A program made the position numbers and the translations under genes. The notes beneath the pieces are model-generated. The model did no database searches. It was not told the origin of the DNA and worked only from the letters and a program-made list of their open reading frames with translations. From Variovorax atrisoli 110B (GTDB lineage: Bacteria > Pseudomonadota > Gammaproteobacteria > Burkholderiales > Burkholderiaceae_C): a stretch of DNA of 64,000 bases. The stretch spans positions 1 through 64,000 of the forward strand of contig NZ_KB907451.1 in NCBI RefSeq assembly GCF_000382045.1. Direction: 5' to 3'. This document shows positions 42,327-50,609 of this stretch, piece by piece (position 1 is the stretch's first letter; each line of letters starts with the position of its first letter).

Positions 42327-43193
42327 ATGAACATCGCCACCTCCCCCCGCTCGGTGCTGGGCCATGTGCTCGACGCCATGAGACACACGCCCGACCCCAG
42401 GCTGCGCACCGTGATGGAAGCGGTCACCCGCCACCTGCACGCGCTGGTGCAGGAAGTGAAGCTGACGGAAGAGGAGTTCGAGCAGGCGCTCGAATTCATC
42501 GTCGCCATCGGCCAGGCCACCGGCGAGACCAAGAACGAGGTGGTGCTGGCGGCGGACATCCTGGGCGTGTCGACCGTGGTCGCGCTGCAGAACAACCAGG
42601 ACCCGCAGGGCGAGTCGCCGGCCGCGCTGCTCGGCCCCTTCTGGCGCGCGAACGCGCCGGCCTGCGTCCAGGGCGAGAACATCGCCCGCTCGGGCACGCC
42701 GGGCACCCCGCTGGAGGTGACGGGCACGGTGCGCGACCACGAGGGCCGGCCGGTGGAAGGCGCCACGGTCGATGTGTGGCAAGCCTCGCCCGTCGGCCTT
42801 TACGAGAACCAGGACCCGTCGCAGGAGAACATGAACCTGCGCGGGCGCTTTGCCACCGATGCCGAGGGCCGCTTCCACTTCCGCAGCGTGCGCCCGGCCG
42901 GCTACCCGGTGCCGACCGACGGCCCCTGCGGCGTGCTGCTGCGCGCGCAGAAGCGCCACCCCAACCGGCCCGCGCACCTGCACTTCATGGTGAGCAAGCC
43001 GGGCCACAAGGTGCTGATCACGCAGGTGTTCGCCGACGACGACGAGAACCTCGAGAGCGACCCGACCTTCGGCGTGACGCGCCGGCTGATCGGCCGCTTC
43101 GCGCTCGCACCCGACGGAAAGAGCGCCTCGCTGCACCACGACTTCGAGCTCGAACCCGGCGAGATGAAGTTCCCCCGTCCACCGATACCTTGA
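42327..43193 (+). CDS. Intradiol ring-cleavage dioxygenase (hydroxyquinol/catechol 1,2-type)
   Basis: 288 residues. N-terminal helical dimerisation domain (HALVQEVKLTEEEFEQALEFI), then the beta-sandwich (VTGTVRDHEGRPVEGATVDVWQASPVGLYENQD). Non-heme Fe(III) ligands: Tyr in VGLYENQ (about 158), Tyr in RPAGYPVPTDG (about 192), His pair in RPAHLHFMV (about 217, 219). The length and domain layout fit catechol, chlorocatechol and hydroxyquinol 1,2-dioxygenases; hydroxyquinol is my preferred guess. First gene after the LacI-controlled promoter; a dispersed repeat separates it from the next gene. Confidence 0.88.
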   Translation: MNIATSPRSVLGHVLDAMRHTPDPRLRTVMEAVTRHLHALVQEVKLTEEEFEQALEFIVAIGQATGETKNEVVLAADILGVSTVVALQNNQDPQGESPAALLGPFWRANAPACVQGENIARSGTPGTPLEVTGTVRDHEGRPVEGATVDVWQASPVGLYENQDPSQENMNLRGRFATDAEGRFHFRSVRPAGYPVPTDGPCGVLLRAQKRHPNRPAHLHFMVSKPGHKVLITQVFADDDENLESDPTFGVTRRLIGRFALAPDGKSASLHHDFELEPGEMKFPRPPIP

Positions 43194-43195
43194 CC

Positions 43196-43290
43196 ACCCC
43201 CAGGCTCCGCGCATTTCGTGTCGCTTCGCCAACCCCCTTCGAGGGGGCAACACCGGCGGCCCGGCAAAGCCGGTTCCGCGGTGTTCCGCG
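43196..43290 (+). repeat. Dispersed intergenic repeat, copy B
   Basis: About 95 bp, inverted relative to copy A at 13625-13722. Conserved blocks: CCCAGGCTCCGCGC, CGCTTCGCCAACCCCCTT with pairing GAGGGGG, and the stem CCGGC-AAA-GCCGG. Lies between the dioxygenase and SDR genes, where it could tune expression by partial termination or RNA processing. Confidence 0.75.
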
Positions 43291-43329
43291 AAAAGAAACC
43301 GTACCGCCCCATCCACTCTTCTCATCCCT

Positions 43330-44094
43330 ATGACTTTCGACCCAGTCTCCAGACTCGACGGCAAGGTTGCCGTCATCACCGGCGGCCTCGGCGCCATCGG
43401 CTATGCCACCGCCAGGCGCCTTGCCGCGCTGGGCGCCACCTGCGTGCTGCTGCACCGCAAGGGCGACGATGCCGCGGCCCGCGCGGCCGCCCTGCCCTCG
43501 GCCGCCGGCCAGCGCCATGCGGCGATCCGCGCCGACATCGTCGATACGCCCAGCCTCGTGGCCGCCGCCGCCGAGGTGAAGGCCACACTCGGGCGCTGCG
43601 ACATCCTGGTCAACAGCGCGGGCCACACCAAGCCGGTGCCGGCCGGCGACCTCGACGCGCTCACGGATGAGCTGATCGACGACATCGTGCGCTCCAACTT
43701 CCGCGGCGTGTTCGCCACCATCCGCGCCTTCGCGCCGCTGCTGAAGGCGAGCGGCGACGGCCTCGTGGCCAACATCTCGTCGATCGCGGGCTTCACCGGC
43801 GTGGGCAGCAACCTCGCCTACGTGGCGGCCAAGGCCGGGCTCGACGTTGTGGGCGATGCGCTGGCCAAGGTGCTGGCGCCCGCGGTGCGCGTGGTGTCGG
43901 TGTCGCCGGGCGCGGTGGAGTCGGGCTTCGTGCCCGGGCGCGGCGCGGAGTTCGCCAGCAAGATGGCCAGCACCACGCCGCTGGGCCGCATCGGCCAGCC
44001 GGAAGACGTGGCCGCCACGGTCGAGGCGCTGGCAACCACCATGCGCTTCGTGACCGGCACGCGCATCGTGGTCGACGGAGGGCGCCACCTGTGA
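43330..44094 (+). CDS. Short-chain dehydrogenase/reductase
   Basis: 254 residues. Cofactor motif VITGGLGAIGYATARR, NSAGH (as NAG), catalytic Ser in NISSIAG and YVAAK. The C-terminus (GRIGQPEDVAATVEALATTMRFVTGTRIVVDGGRHL) is typical of classical SDRs. Oxidises an alcohol or reduces a carbonyl in the pathway; substrate unknown. Its stop overlaps the GTG start of the BKACE gene. Confidence 0.9.
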   Translation: MTFDPVSRLDGKVAVITGGLGAIGYATARRLAALGATCVLLHRKGDDAAARAAALPSAAGQRHAAIRADIVDTPSLVAAAAEVKATLGRCDILVNSAGHTKPVPAGDLDALTDELIDDIVRSNFRGVFATIRAFAPLLKASGDGLVANISSIAGFTGVGSNLAYVAAKAGLDVVGDALAKVLAPAVRVVSVSPGAVESGFVPGRGAEFASKMASTTPLGRIGQPEDVAATVEALATTMRFVTGTRIVVDGGRHL

Positions 44095-44981
44095 GCAACG
44101 CCAAGACCCTCATCACCTGCGCCGTCACGGGCAACCTCGTGAAGCCGGAGCAGACGCCGCACCTGCCGATCACGCCGGTGCAGATCGCCGACGAATGCCT
44201 GGCCGCCGCCGAGGCCGGCGCGAGCCAGGTGCACATCCACGTGCGCAACCCGGAGACCGGCAAGCCCTCAATGGAAGTCGAGCTGTACCGCGAGGTGGTG
44301 GACCGCATCCGCCGCGGCAACCGCGAGCTGATCGTCAATCTCACGACCGGCCCCGGCGGGCGCTTCATTCCCAGCGAGGACGACCCGAAGATCGCCGCGC
44401 CCGGCACCACGCTGCTGCCGCCCGAGAAGCGCGTGGAGCACATCGCGCTCATCAGGCCCGACGTGTGCTCGCTCGACCTGAACACCATGAACTCCGGGCC
44501 CGACGTGGTCATCAACACGCCGCGCAACGTGCGGCGCATGGCCAAGGTGATGCGCGAGGCGGGCGTGAAGCCCGAGCTGGAGATCTTCGACTCGGGCGAC
44601 ATCAACCTCGCGCTCGACCTCATCGCCGACGGCACGCTCGAGGGGCCCGCCATGTGGACCTTCGTGCTCGGCGTGAAGTACGGCTTCGCGCCCACGCCCG
44701 AGACGCTGCTCTACGCACGCAACATGCTGCCGCGCGGCGCCTTCTGGAGCGCCTTCGGCATCGGCCGCATGGAGTTCCCGATGGTCGCGCAGGCCTGGCT
44801 GCTGGGCGGCCACGTGCGCGTGGGGATGGAAGACAACATCTACCTGGAGAAGGGCGTGCTCGCCGAGAGCAACGCGCAGCTGGTGGCGAAGGCGCGCGAC
44901 ATCCTCGTGAGCCTGGGCGGTGAAGTCGCCAACCCGCGCGAGGCCCGCGCGATGCTGGGCCTGCCCGATGCGAGGAGCTGA
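44091..44981 (+). CDS. BKACE-family beta-keto acid cleavage enzyme
   Basis: 296 residues from a GTG overlapping the SDR stop. Family marks: ITCAVTGN, zinc-site HIHVR (about 49-53), VNLTTGPGGRF, CSLDLNTMN and EIFDSGDI. Members use Zn and acetyl-CoA to cleave beta-keto acids (founder: 3-keto-5-aminohexanoate cleavage enzyme), yielding acetoacetate and a CoA ester. Specificity varies greatly. Placed after a ring-cleavage dioxygenase and an SDR, it likely splits the linear beta-keto product; maleylacetate-derived 3-oxoadipate is one idea. Confidence 0.9.
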   Translation: MSNAKTLITCAVTGNLVKPEQTPHLPITPVQIADECLAAAEAGASQVHIHVRNPETGKPSMEVELYREVVDRIRRGNRELIVNLTTGPGGRFIPSEDDPKIAAPGTTLLPPEKRVEHIALIRPDVCSLDLNTMNSGPDVVINTPRNVRRMAKVMREAGVKPELEIFDSGDINLALDLIADGTLEGPAMWTFVLGVKYGFAPTPETLLYARNMLPRGAFWSAFGIGRMEFPMVAQAWLLGGHVRVGMEDNIYLEKGVLAESNAQLVAKARDILVSLGGEVANPREARAMLGLPDARS

Positions 44982-44984
44982 ACG

Positions 44985-45992
44985 ATGAGCGCAGCAGCCA
45001 TGCACACCGCCCACAGCCCGCGCGCACTGCGCGTGAACGGGAAAGCCGCCGACCTCGACGCATTGCGGCTCGAAGCGGCACCGCAAGCCGAGCCGGTGCC
45101 GCCGCCCGGCCATGCCGTGGTGCGCATCGCCGCCGCGGCGGTGAACCCCAGCGACGTGAAGGCCACGCTGGGCCTCATGCCGCAGGCCGTGTGGCCGCGC
45201 ACCCCGGGCCGCGACTTCGCGGGCACCGTGGTGAACGGCCCTTCGGAGTGGATCGGCCGCGAGGTCTACGGCTCCGGCGGCGACGTCGGCATCACGCGCG
45301 ACGGCTCTCATGCGCGCTACCTGGTGCTGCCCGAGCAGGCGCTGCGCGCCAAGCCGCGCGGCATCTCGATGGACGAGGCCGGCGCGGTGGGCGTGCCCTT
45401 CGTCACCGCCTACGAAGGCTTCCGCCGCAGCGGCATGCCGCAGGCCGGCCAGACGGTGCTGGTGCTGGGCGCCAACGGCAAGGTCGGGCAGGCTGCGGTG
45501 CAGCTCGCCTCGCAGGCCGGCGCGCGCGTGATCGCGGTGCAGCGCCGCGCCGGGCCGTTCGAGGGCTTCGCGAGCGGCCCGGTGGACACGATCGACGCGC
45601 GCCACCATGCCGACGTGGGCGCGCGGGTGCGCGAGCTCACCGACGGACGCGGCGCGAACATCGTCTACAACACCGTGGGCAGCGCCTACTTCGAGGCGGC
45701 CAACAAGGCGATGGCCAAGGGCGCGACGCAGATCTTCATCGCCACGCACGACCGCGCGGTGCCCTTCGACATCTTCGCGTTCTACCGCGGCATGCACACC
45801 TACGTGGGCATCGACTCGCTGGCGATGGACTGCGTCGCCAGCACCGCCCAGCTCGACGCGATGCGCGAGGGCTTCGAGCGCGGCACGCTCAAGCCCTTCC
45901 CGGTGGCGCGCCACTTCACGCTCGACGAGGCGCACGAGGCCTACCGGCTGGTGCTCTCGGGCAGCACCGACCGCGTCGTGCTGCGGCCCTGA
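44985..45992 (+). CDS. MDR-superfamily quinone oxidoreductase-like
   Basis: 335 residues, GAGGAG before the ATG. GroES-like domain (GHAVVRIAAAAVNPSDVKATLG; PGRDFAGTVV) and Rossmann domain (VLVLGANGKVGQAAVQLAS). No structural or catalytic zinc cysteines, so it belongs with the NADPH:quinone/enoyl reductases. Probably reduces a double bond or quinone intermediate, such as maleylacetate- or benzoquinone-type. Follows the BKACE gene by 3 bp. Confidence 0.87.
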   Translation: MSAAAMHTAHSPRALRVNGKAADLDALRLEAAPQAEPVPPPGHAVVRIAAAAVNPSDVKATLGLMPQAVWPRTPGRDFAGTVVNGPSEWIGREVYGSGGDVGITRDGSHARYLVLPEQALRAKPRGISMDEAGAVGVPFVTAYEGFRRSGMPQAGQTVLVLGANGKVGQAAVQLASQAGARVIAVQRRAGPFEGFASGPVDTIDARHHADVGARVRELTDGRGANIVYNTVGSAYFEAANKAMAKGATQIFIATHDRAVPFDIFAFYRGMHTYVGIDSLAMDCVASTAQLDAMREGFERGTLKPFPVARHFTLDEAHEAYRLVLSGSTDRVVLRP

Positions 45993-46021
45993 AGGCCCTG
46001 AACACTTTCCGGAGCACACCC

Positions 46022-46378
46022 ATGCACGTCACCCGCTTCGCCGAGGCGCCGCACTACGAGGCGCCCAACCATTTCGACATGCGCTGCCTGCGCCTGCAGG
46101 GCAAGGAAGCCGGCCCGTCCACGCAGATGTGGATGGGCATGAGCCAGATCCTGCCCGGCGGCCGCACCGGCCTGGACGGCTCGCCGATGGAAAAGCTCTA
46201 CCTCGTGCTCGAAGGACAGCTGCACATGGTCGGCGAGATCGACGGCACCCGCCAGGAAGAAGTGCTCGGCCCCTACGACAGCTGCCGCTTCGCGCCCGGC
46301 GAGAAACGCCAGCTGGAGAACCGCGGCAACCGCCCCGTGCTGGTGGCGCTCGTGATGCCGAACGCGCCGCCGGCATAG
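46022..46378 (+). CDS. Cupin-domain protein
   Basis: 118 residues, CGGAG 8 nt before the ATG. Cupin pattern: GMSQILPGGRTGLDGSPMEKLYLVLEGQLHMV with a weakened metal motif (no HxH; Glu present), and PYDSCRFAPGEKRQLENRGNRPVLVALV. It may be an isomerase, a metal-free binding cupin or a regulator. Member of the LacI-controlled cluster by position. Confidence 0.85.
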   Translation: MHVTRFAEAPHYEAPNHFDMRCLRLQGKEAGPSTQMWMGMSQILPGGRTGLDGSPMEKLYLVLEGQLHMVGEIDGTRQEEVLGPYDSCRFAPGEKRQLENRGNRPVLVALVMPNAPPA

Positions 46379-46443
46379 CGCCCCTTCCCTCTCTTTCCCG
46401 GTCATTCATCGCTCAACCAAATAGATCAACGGAGACAAGACGC

Positions 46444-47433
46444 ATGAAGAAGACTTTCAACTGGAGCCGGCGGCAGACGCTTGCCGCGGCGGCGGCCCTC
46501 GCGGCCTGCGCGCTCACCGGCGCCCACGCGCAGGGGCCGTGGCCCGGCACGCAGGCGGTGAGGCTGGTCGTGCCCTTCACCGCCGGCAGCGGCACCGACA
46601 TCGTCGCGCGCCTGGTGGCCGAGAAGCTAGGGCCCGCGCTGGGCACCAGCGTGATCGTGGACAACAAGCCCGGTGCTGGCGGCACGCTGGGCGCGGCCAT
46701 CGTGGCCAAGGCGCCGGCCGACGGCTACACGCTGCTGGTGCACTCCGCCGGCCATCTCGTGAACCCGTGGATCTACAAGGGCCTGTCGTACGACACCATC
46801 AAGGACTTCACCGGCATCACGCCGATGGCCAGCCTGCCCAACGTGCTGGTGACTGCGCCCTCGCACTTCGCCGACGTGAAGGACCTCGTCGCCAAGGCGA
46901 AGGCCAAGCCCGGCGGCTTCAACTACGGCTCCGCCGGCAACGGCTCGGCCACGCACATGAACGCCGAGGTGTTCCGCCTCGCGGCCGGCGTCGACGCGCA
47001 GCACGTGCCCTTCCGCGGCACGCCCGAGGCCATGACCGAGGTGATGGCCGGGCGCGTCGACTGGTTCTTCGCGCCCATGGTGTCGGCTCTGCCGCTGATC
47101 CAGACCGGCAGGCTGCAGGCGCTGGCCGTGGGCACCGGCAAGCGCTCGTCGGCGCTGCCCAGTGCGCCCACCACGGTGGAAGCCGGCGTGCCGGGCTCGG
47201 AGTACCTGTTCTGGGTCGGCCTGTTCGCGCCGGCGAAGACGCCGCAGCCGGTGGTCGACCGCCTGCAGGCCGAGGTCGCGAAGATCATGACTTCGCCCGA
47301 GCTGAAGGAGCGCCTGGAGAAGCTGGGCGCCGAACCGTTCACGATGCCTTCGGCGCAGTTCAACAAGTTCATCGTCGATGAGACGGCGAAGGCACAACAG
47401 GTCGTGAAGGCCGCCAGCATCAAGGTCGACTGA
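46444..47433 (+). CDS. Bug-family tripartite tricarboxylate receptor
   Basis: 329 residues, GGAGA before the ATG. Signal WSRRQTLAAAAALAACALTGAHAQ (possible Tat). Bug hallmarks: VRLVVPFTAGSGTDIVARLVAEKL, NKPGAGGTLGAAIVAKAPADGYTLLV, PFRGTPEAMTEVMAGRVDWFF. Captures a carboxylate in the periplasm for a TctAB-type permease; no permease genes are in the cluster, as usual for Bug proteins in Burkholderiales. Possibly provides uptake or sensing for the pathway substrate. Confidence 0.92.
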   Translation: MKKTFNWSRRQTLAAAAALAACALTGAHAQGPWPGTQAVRLVVPFTAGSGTDIVARLVAEKLGPALGTSVIVDNKPGAGGTLGAAIVAKAPADGYTLLVHSAGHLVNPWIYKGLSYDTIKDFTGITPMASLPNVLVTAPSHFADVKDLVAKAKAKPGGFNYGSAGNGSATHMNAEVFRLAAGVDAQHVPFRGTPEAMTEVMAGRVDWFFAPMVSALPLIQTGRLQALAVGTGKRSSALPSAPTTVEAGVPGSEYLFWVGLFAPAKTPQPVVDRLQAEVAKIMTSPELKERLEKLGAEPFTMPSAQFNKFIVDETAKAQQVVKAASIKVD

Positions 47434-47434
47434 C

Positions 47435-49117
47435 ATGGCACCACGCAAACTCCTCTCGGCAGCGGCCATCGCCGCCAGCCTGCTGCTGACCGTCGCCGCA
47501 CAGGCGCAACCGGCCGACCTCGTCGTCACGAACGCGAAGATCGCCACGCTCGATGCCGCCGGCACCATGGCGCAGGCGATCGCGGTGCGCGACGGCCGCA
47601 TCGTGGCCGTCGGCAGCGCCGCGCAGATGGGCGCCTTCACGAGCCCCGCGACGCGCACCGTCGATGCGGGCGGCCGCACGGTCGTTCCGGGCCTGATCGA
47701 CTCGCACATGCACGCGGTGCGCGCGGCGCTGAGCTACTCCACCGAGGTGAACTGGATCGGCGCCGGCACCATCGCCGAAGCGATGGCGCGCATCCGCACC
47801 GCGGCCGCCAATGCGCGCCCCGGCGGATGGCTGATCGTGGCCGGCGGCTGGACCGAGCAGCAGTTCGCCGAGCGCCGCCGCCCCACGCTGGCCGAGCTGC
47901 AGGAAGCGGCGCCGAACAACCCGGTGTACGTACAGCTCTTCTACGAAGCGGTGGTGATGACGCCCAAGGCGCTGGAGGCTCTCGGCGTCGCGCCCGGCAC
48001 GCTGCCCGCCGGCATGAAGCCCACGCCAGACGGCGCGCCGGGGTGGATGAGCGGCGACATCGTCGGCATCTCCGCGCTCTTCGACAAGCTGCCCAAGCCC
48101 ACCTACGACGACAACATCGCCGGCACGCGCGCCTTCTTCACCGAGCTCAACCGCCTGGGCATCACCGGCCTGGTGGACCCGGGCGGCTTCAGCATCGCGC
48201 CTTCGCAGTACGCCGCGCTCTTCCAGCTGTGGCGCGAGAAGGCGCTGACGCTGCGCGTGGCCTACAGCGTGTTCGCGCAGAAGCCCGGCGCGGAGCTGCA
48301 GGAGTTCCGCGACCTCACGCAGATGCTGCCGATGGGCTTCGGCGACGACATGCTCAAGTTCAACGGCCTGGGCGAACGCGTGACGCTCGCGATGTACAAC
48401 AACAACTTCCCCGACGACGCCGCGAAGGCGAAGTTCTACGAGCTCGTGAAGTGGGCCGCCATGAAGAAGATGGCCGTCACCATCCACTGGCAGGAGAACG
48501 GCTCGGTCGACCATCTGCTGGGGCTGTACGAGAAGCTGAACGCCGAGGTGCCGATCAGGGACCTTCGCTGGTCCATCGCCCACCTCGACGACGCCTCGCC
48601 CGAGACGCTCGCACGCATGAAGGCGCTGGGCATCGGCTGGACCATGCAGGACGCGATGTACTTCCAGGGCGACCGCGCGCTGGCCGTCCGCGGCGAGGCG
48701 GCGCGGCGCATGCCGCCCATCGGCACCGCGCTGCGCGCCGGCGTGAACATCGGCGCCGGCACCGACGCGCACCGCGTGGCCTCGTACAACCCCTTCGTCG
48801 CGCTGCAGTGGATGCTCGACGGCAAGACGGTGAGCGGCAAGGCCATGCGCGGCGCCGACGAGACGCCCACGCGCGAGCAGGCGCTGCGCCTGTACACGCA
48901 GGGCAGCGCGTGGTTCAGCTTCGACGAAGGCAGGCGCGGCACGCTCGAAGTGGGCAAGCTCGCCGACTTCGCCGTGCTCGACCAGGACTTCTTCAGCGTG
49001 CCGCTGGAACGCATCGGCAAGACCACGTCGCTGATGACGGTGGTGGGCGGGCGCGTGGTGTATGCGGCGCGGCCCTTCGCGGCTGCGGCAGGCGCCTCGG
49101 TGGCCTCTGCGCCCTGA
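47435..49117 (+). CDS. Exported YtcJ-type amidohydrolase
   Basis: 560 residues, starting 1 bp after the receptor stop. Signal MAPRKLLSAAAIAASLLLTVAAQAQ. Metal-site HxH in GLIDSHMHAVRAAL (about 90-92), TIHWQENGS and SIAHLDDAS histidines, and Asp in GAGTDAHR (about 442). Closing LEVGKLADFAVLDQDFFSVP is typical of the amidohydrolase fold. Substrate is probably an amide, carbamate or ester outside the cytoplasmic membrane; it may release the compound taken up by the cluster. Confidence 0.87.
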   Translation: MAPRKLLSAAAIAASLLLTVAAQAQPADLVVTNAKIATLDAAGTMAQAIAVRDGRIVAVGSAAQMGAFTSPATRTVDAGGRTVVPGLIDSHMHAVRAALSYSTEVNWIGAGTIAEAMARIRTAAANARPGGWLIVAGGWTEQQFAERRRPTLAELQEAAPNNPVYVQLFYEAVVMTPKALEALGVAPGTLPAGMKPTPDGAPGWMSGDIVGISALFDKLPKPTYDDNIAGTRAFFTELNRLGITGLVDPGGFSIAPSQYAALFQLWREKALTLRVAYSVFAQKPGAELQEFRDLTQMLPMGFGDDMLKFNGLGERVTLAMYNNNFPDDAAKAKFYELVKWAAMKKMAVTIHWQENGSVDHLLGLYEKLNAEVPIRDLRWSIAHLDDASPETLARMKALGIGWTMQDAMYFQGDRALAVRGEAARRMPPIGTALRAGVNIGAGTDAHRVASYNPFVALQWMLDGKTVSGKAMRGADETPTREQALRLYTQGSAWFSFDEGRRGTLEVGKLADFAVLDQDFFSVPLERIGKTTSLMTVVGGRVVYAARPFAAAAGASVASAP

Positions 49118-49130
49118 GCTCCGCCTTCGC

Positions 49131-49754
49131 TCAGGTCCCGAGCGCGTGCCGCACCCGCTCGCGCAGCACGGGCAGCACGTCGCTCTCGAACCACGGGTGG
49201 TGCTTGAGCCAGCCCGTGTTGCGCGGCGACGGATGCGGCAGCGGGACGAAGCGCGGCGCGTAGTCGGCGAAGGCCTGCACGGTCTCGGTGACGCCCGCGT
49301 GCGCCTTCCTGCCGAGGAAGTGGCGCTGCGCGTACTGGCCGATGAGCAGCGTCAGCTCGACCTGCTTCATCTGCGCGAACAGCTTCTCGTGCCACAGCTG
49401 CGCGCATTCCCTGCGCGGCGGCAGGTCGCCGCTCCTGCCGCGGCCGGGATAGCAGTAGCCCATCGGCACGATCGCCACGCGCGAGGCGTCATAGAACACC
49501 TCGCGCCCGATGCCGAGCCAGCGGCGCAGCTGGTCGCCGCTGCGGTCGTTCCACGGCACGCCCGTCTGGTGCACCGTGAGGCTGGGCGCCTGCCCGACGA
49601 TCAGCAGCCTGGCGCCCGCGCCGGCCTGCACCACGGGCCGCGGGCCCAGCGGCAGGTGCAGCGCGCACGCGCGGCAGGCACGCACCTCGGCGAGCAGCGC
49701 GTCCAGGGCATCGGCGCGAAAGATCTCAATCGGCAAAGGGCTTGAAGAAGGCAT
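49131..49754 (-). CDS. Uracil-DNA-glycosylase-superfamily protein
   Basis: 207 residues. LLIVGQAPSLTVHQTGVPWNDRSGDQLRRWLG carries the GQAP motif and the TG.PW loop; PHPSPRN is the second active-site motif. An N-terminal CRACALH is present, but the four-Cys FeS cluster pattern of family 4/5 enzymes is not complete. Homologs of this type are usually annotated uracil-DNA glycosylase family; repair activity is unproven. It overlaps the upstream PEP-mutase-like gene by 29 nt. Confidence 0.87.
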   Translation of the reverse strand: MPSSSPLPIEIFRADALDALLAEVRACRACALHLPLGPRPVVQAGAGARLLIVGQAPSLTVHQTGVPWNDRSGDQLRRWLGIGREVFYDASRVAIVPMGYCYPGRGRSGDLPPRRECAQLWHEKLFAQMKQVELTLLIGQYAQRHFLGRKAHAGVTETVQAFADYAPRFVPLPHPSPRNTGWLKHHPWFESDVLPVLRERVRHALGT

Positions 49755-50553
49755 TGAGCTCTGCGCCCGCCGCGGCGTCGGCGAAACCGTCGAAGCGGCC
49801 CTCGGCCAGCGTGCGCGCGGCGCGGATGAAGCCGCCCCAGGCCGCCCGCGCCAGCCCGCCGCCCACGCTGACGCGGCGCACGCCGAGTTCGGCGATGTCC
49901 TTCATCGTGAGTTCGCTCGGCGCGCCTACCAGCAGGTTGACCGGCTTGCCTCCGGCGGCGGCCACCACGGCGGCGATCTGCTCGCGCGTCTTGATGCCCG
50001 GCGCGTAGAGGCAGTCGGCCCCCGCGTTCGCGTAGGCCTTGAGCCGCGCGATGGCATCGTCGAGGTCGGGGCGGCCGGCGAAGAAGTTCTCGGCGCGGCC
50101 GACCAGCAGCACGTCGGCGCCCGATGCGTCGATGGCCTTGCGCGCGGCACGCAGGCGCTCCACCGCCACGTCGAGCGGAAAGAGCGGATCGGCGGCGTTG
50201 CCCGTCGAATCCTCGATGGACAGGCCCGCCACGCCCATCTCGATGGCGAGGCTCACGCTCTCGGCCACGCCCTTCGCATCGGCGGCGAAGCCGTTCTCGA
50301 AGTCGGCGTTCACCGGCAGGTCGGTGGCTTCGACGAGCTCGCGCAGGTGCGCGAGGATGTGCTCGCGCGACATCGCGCCGTCGGCGCGTCCCTGCGACCA
50401 GGCGAAGCCCGAACTGGTGGTGGCCAGCGCCTTGAAACCCAGGCCTTCGAGAAAGCGCGCGCTGCCCGTGTCCCAGGGGTTCGGAATGACGAAGCAGCCT
50501 TGTTCATGGAGGGCACGGAAGTCGGCGCGTTTCTGGTCGATGGTGCGGGTCAT
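49726..50553 (-). CDS. PEP mutase / isocitrate-lyase superfamily protein
   Basis: 275 residues from the ATG at 50553. DQKRADFRALHEQGCFVIPNPWDTGSARFLEGLGFKALATTSSG, PVNADFENGF (metal-binding Asp/Glu) and LYAPGIKTREQI fit the PEP-mutase branch; the KKCGH signature of true isocitrate lyase is absent. Activities in this branch include C-C and P-C bond lyases such as oxaloacetate decarboxylase or 2-methylisocitrate-like lyases. Substrate not decided. Confidence 0.87.
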   Translation of the reverse strand: MTRTIDQKRADFRALHEQGCFVIPNPWDTGSARFLEGLGFKALATTSSGFAWSQGRADGAMSREHILAHLRELVEATDLPVNADFENGFAADAKGVAESVSLAIEMGVAGLSIEDSTGNAADPLFPLDVAVERLRAARKAIDASGADVLLVGRAENFFAGRPDLDDAIARLKAYANAGADCLYAPGIKTREQIAAVVAAAGGKPVNLLVGAPSELTMKDIAELGVRRVSVGGGLARAAWGGFIRAARTLAEGRFDGFADAAAGAELNAFFKPFAD

Positions 50554-50609
50554 GGCGTGGGTCGGCTTTCTTTCTGTTGTTGCGCGGGGGGTGGATGCAG
50601 GAAGGGCGG

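Noticed and set aside
43196..43290. Simple rho-independent terminator after the dioxygenase gene
   Set aside because: No T-run follows the stem, and the same roughly 95-bp sequence occurs at 13625-13722; a dispersed repeat explains it better.
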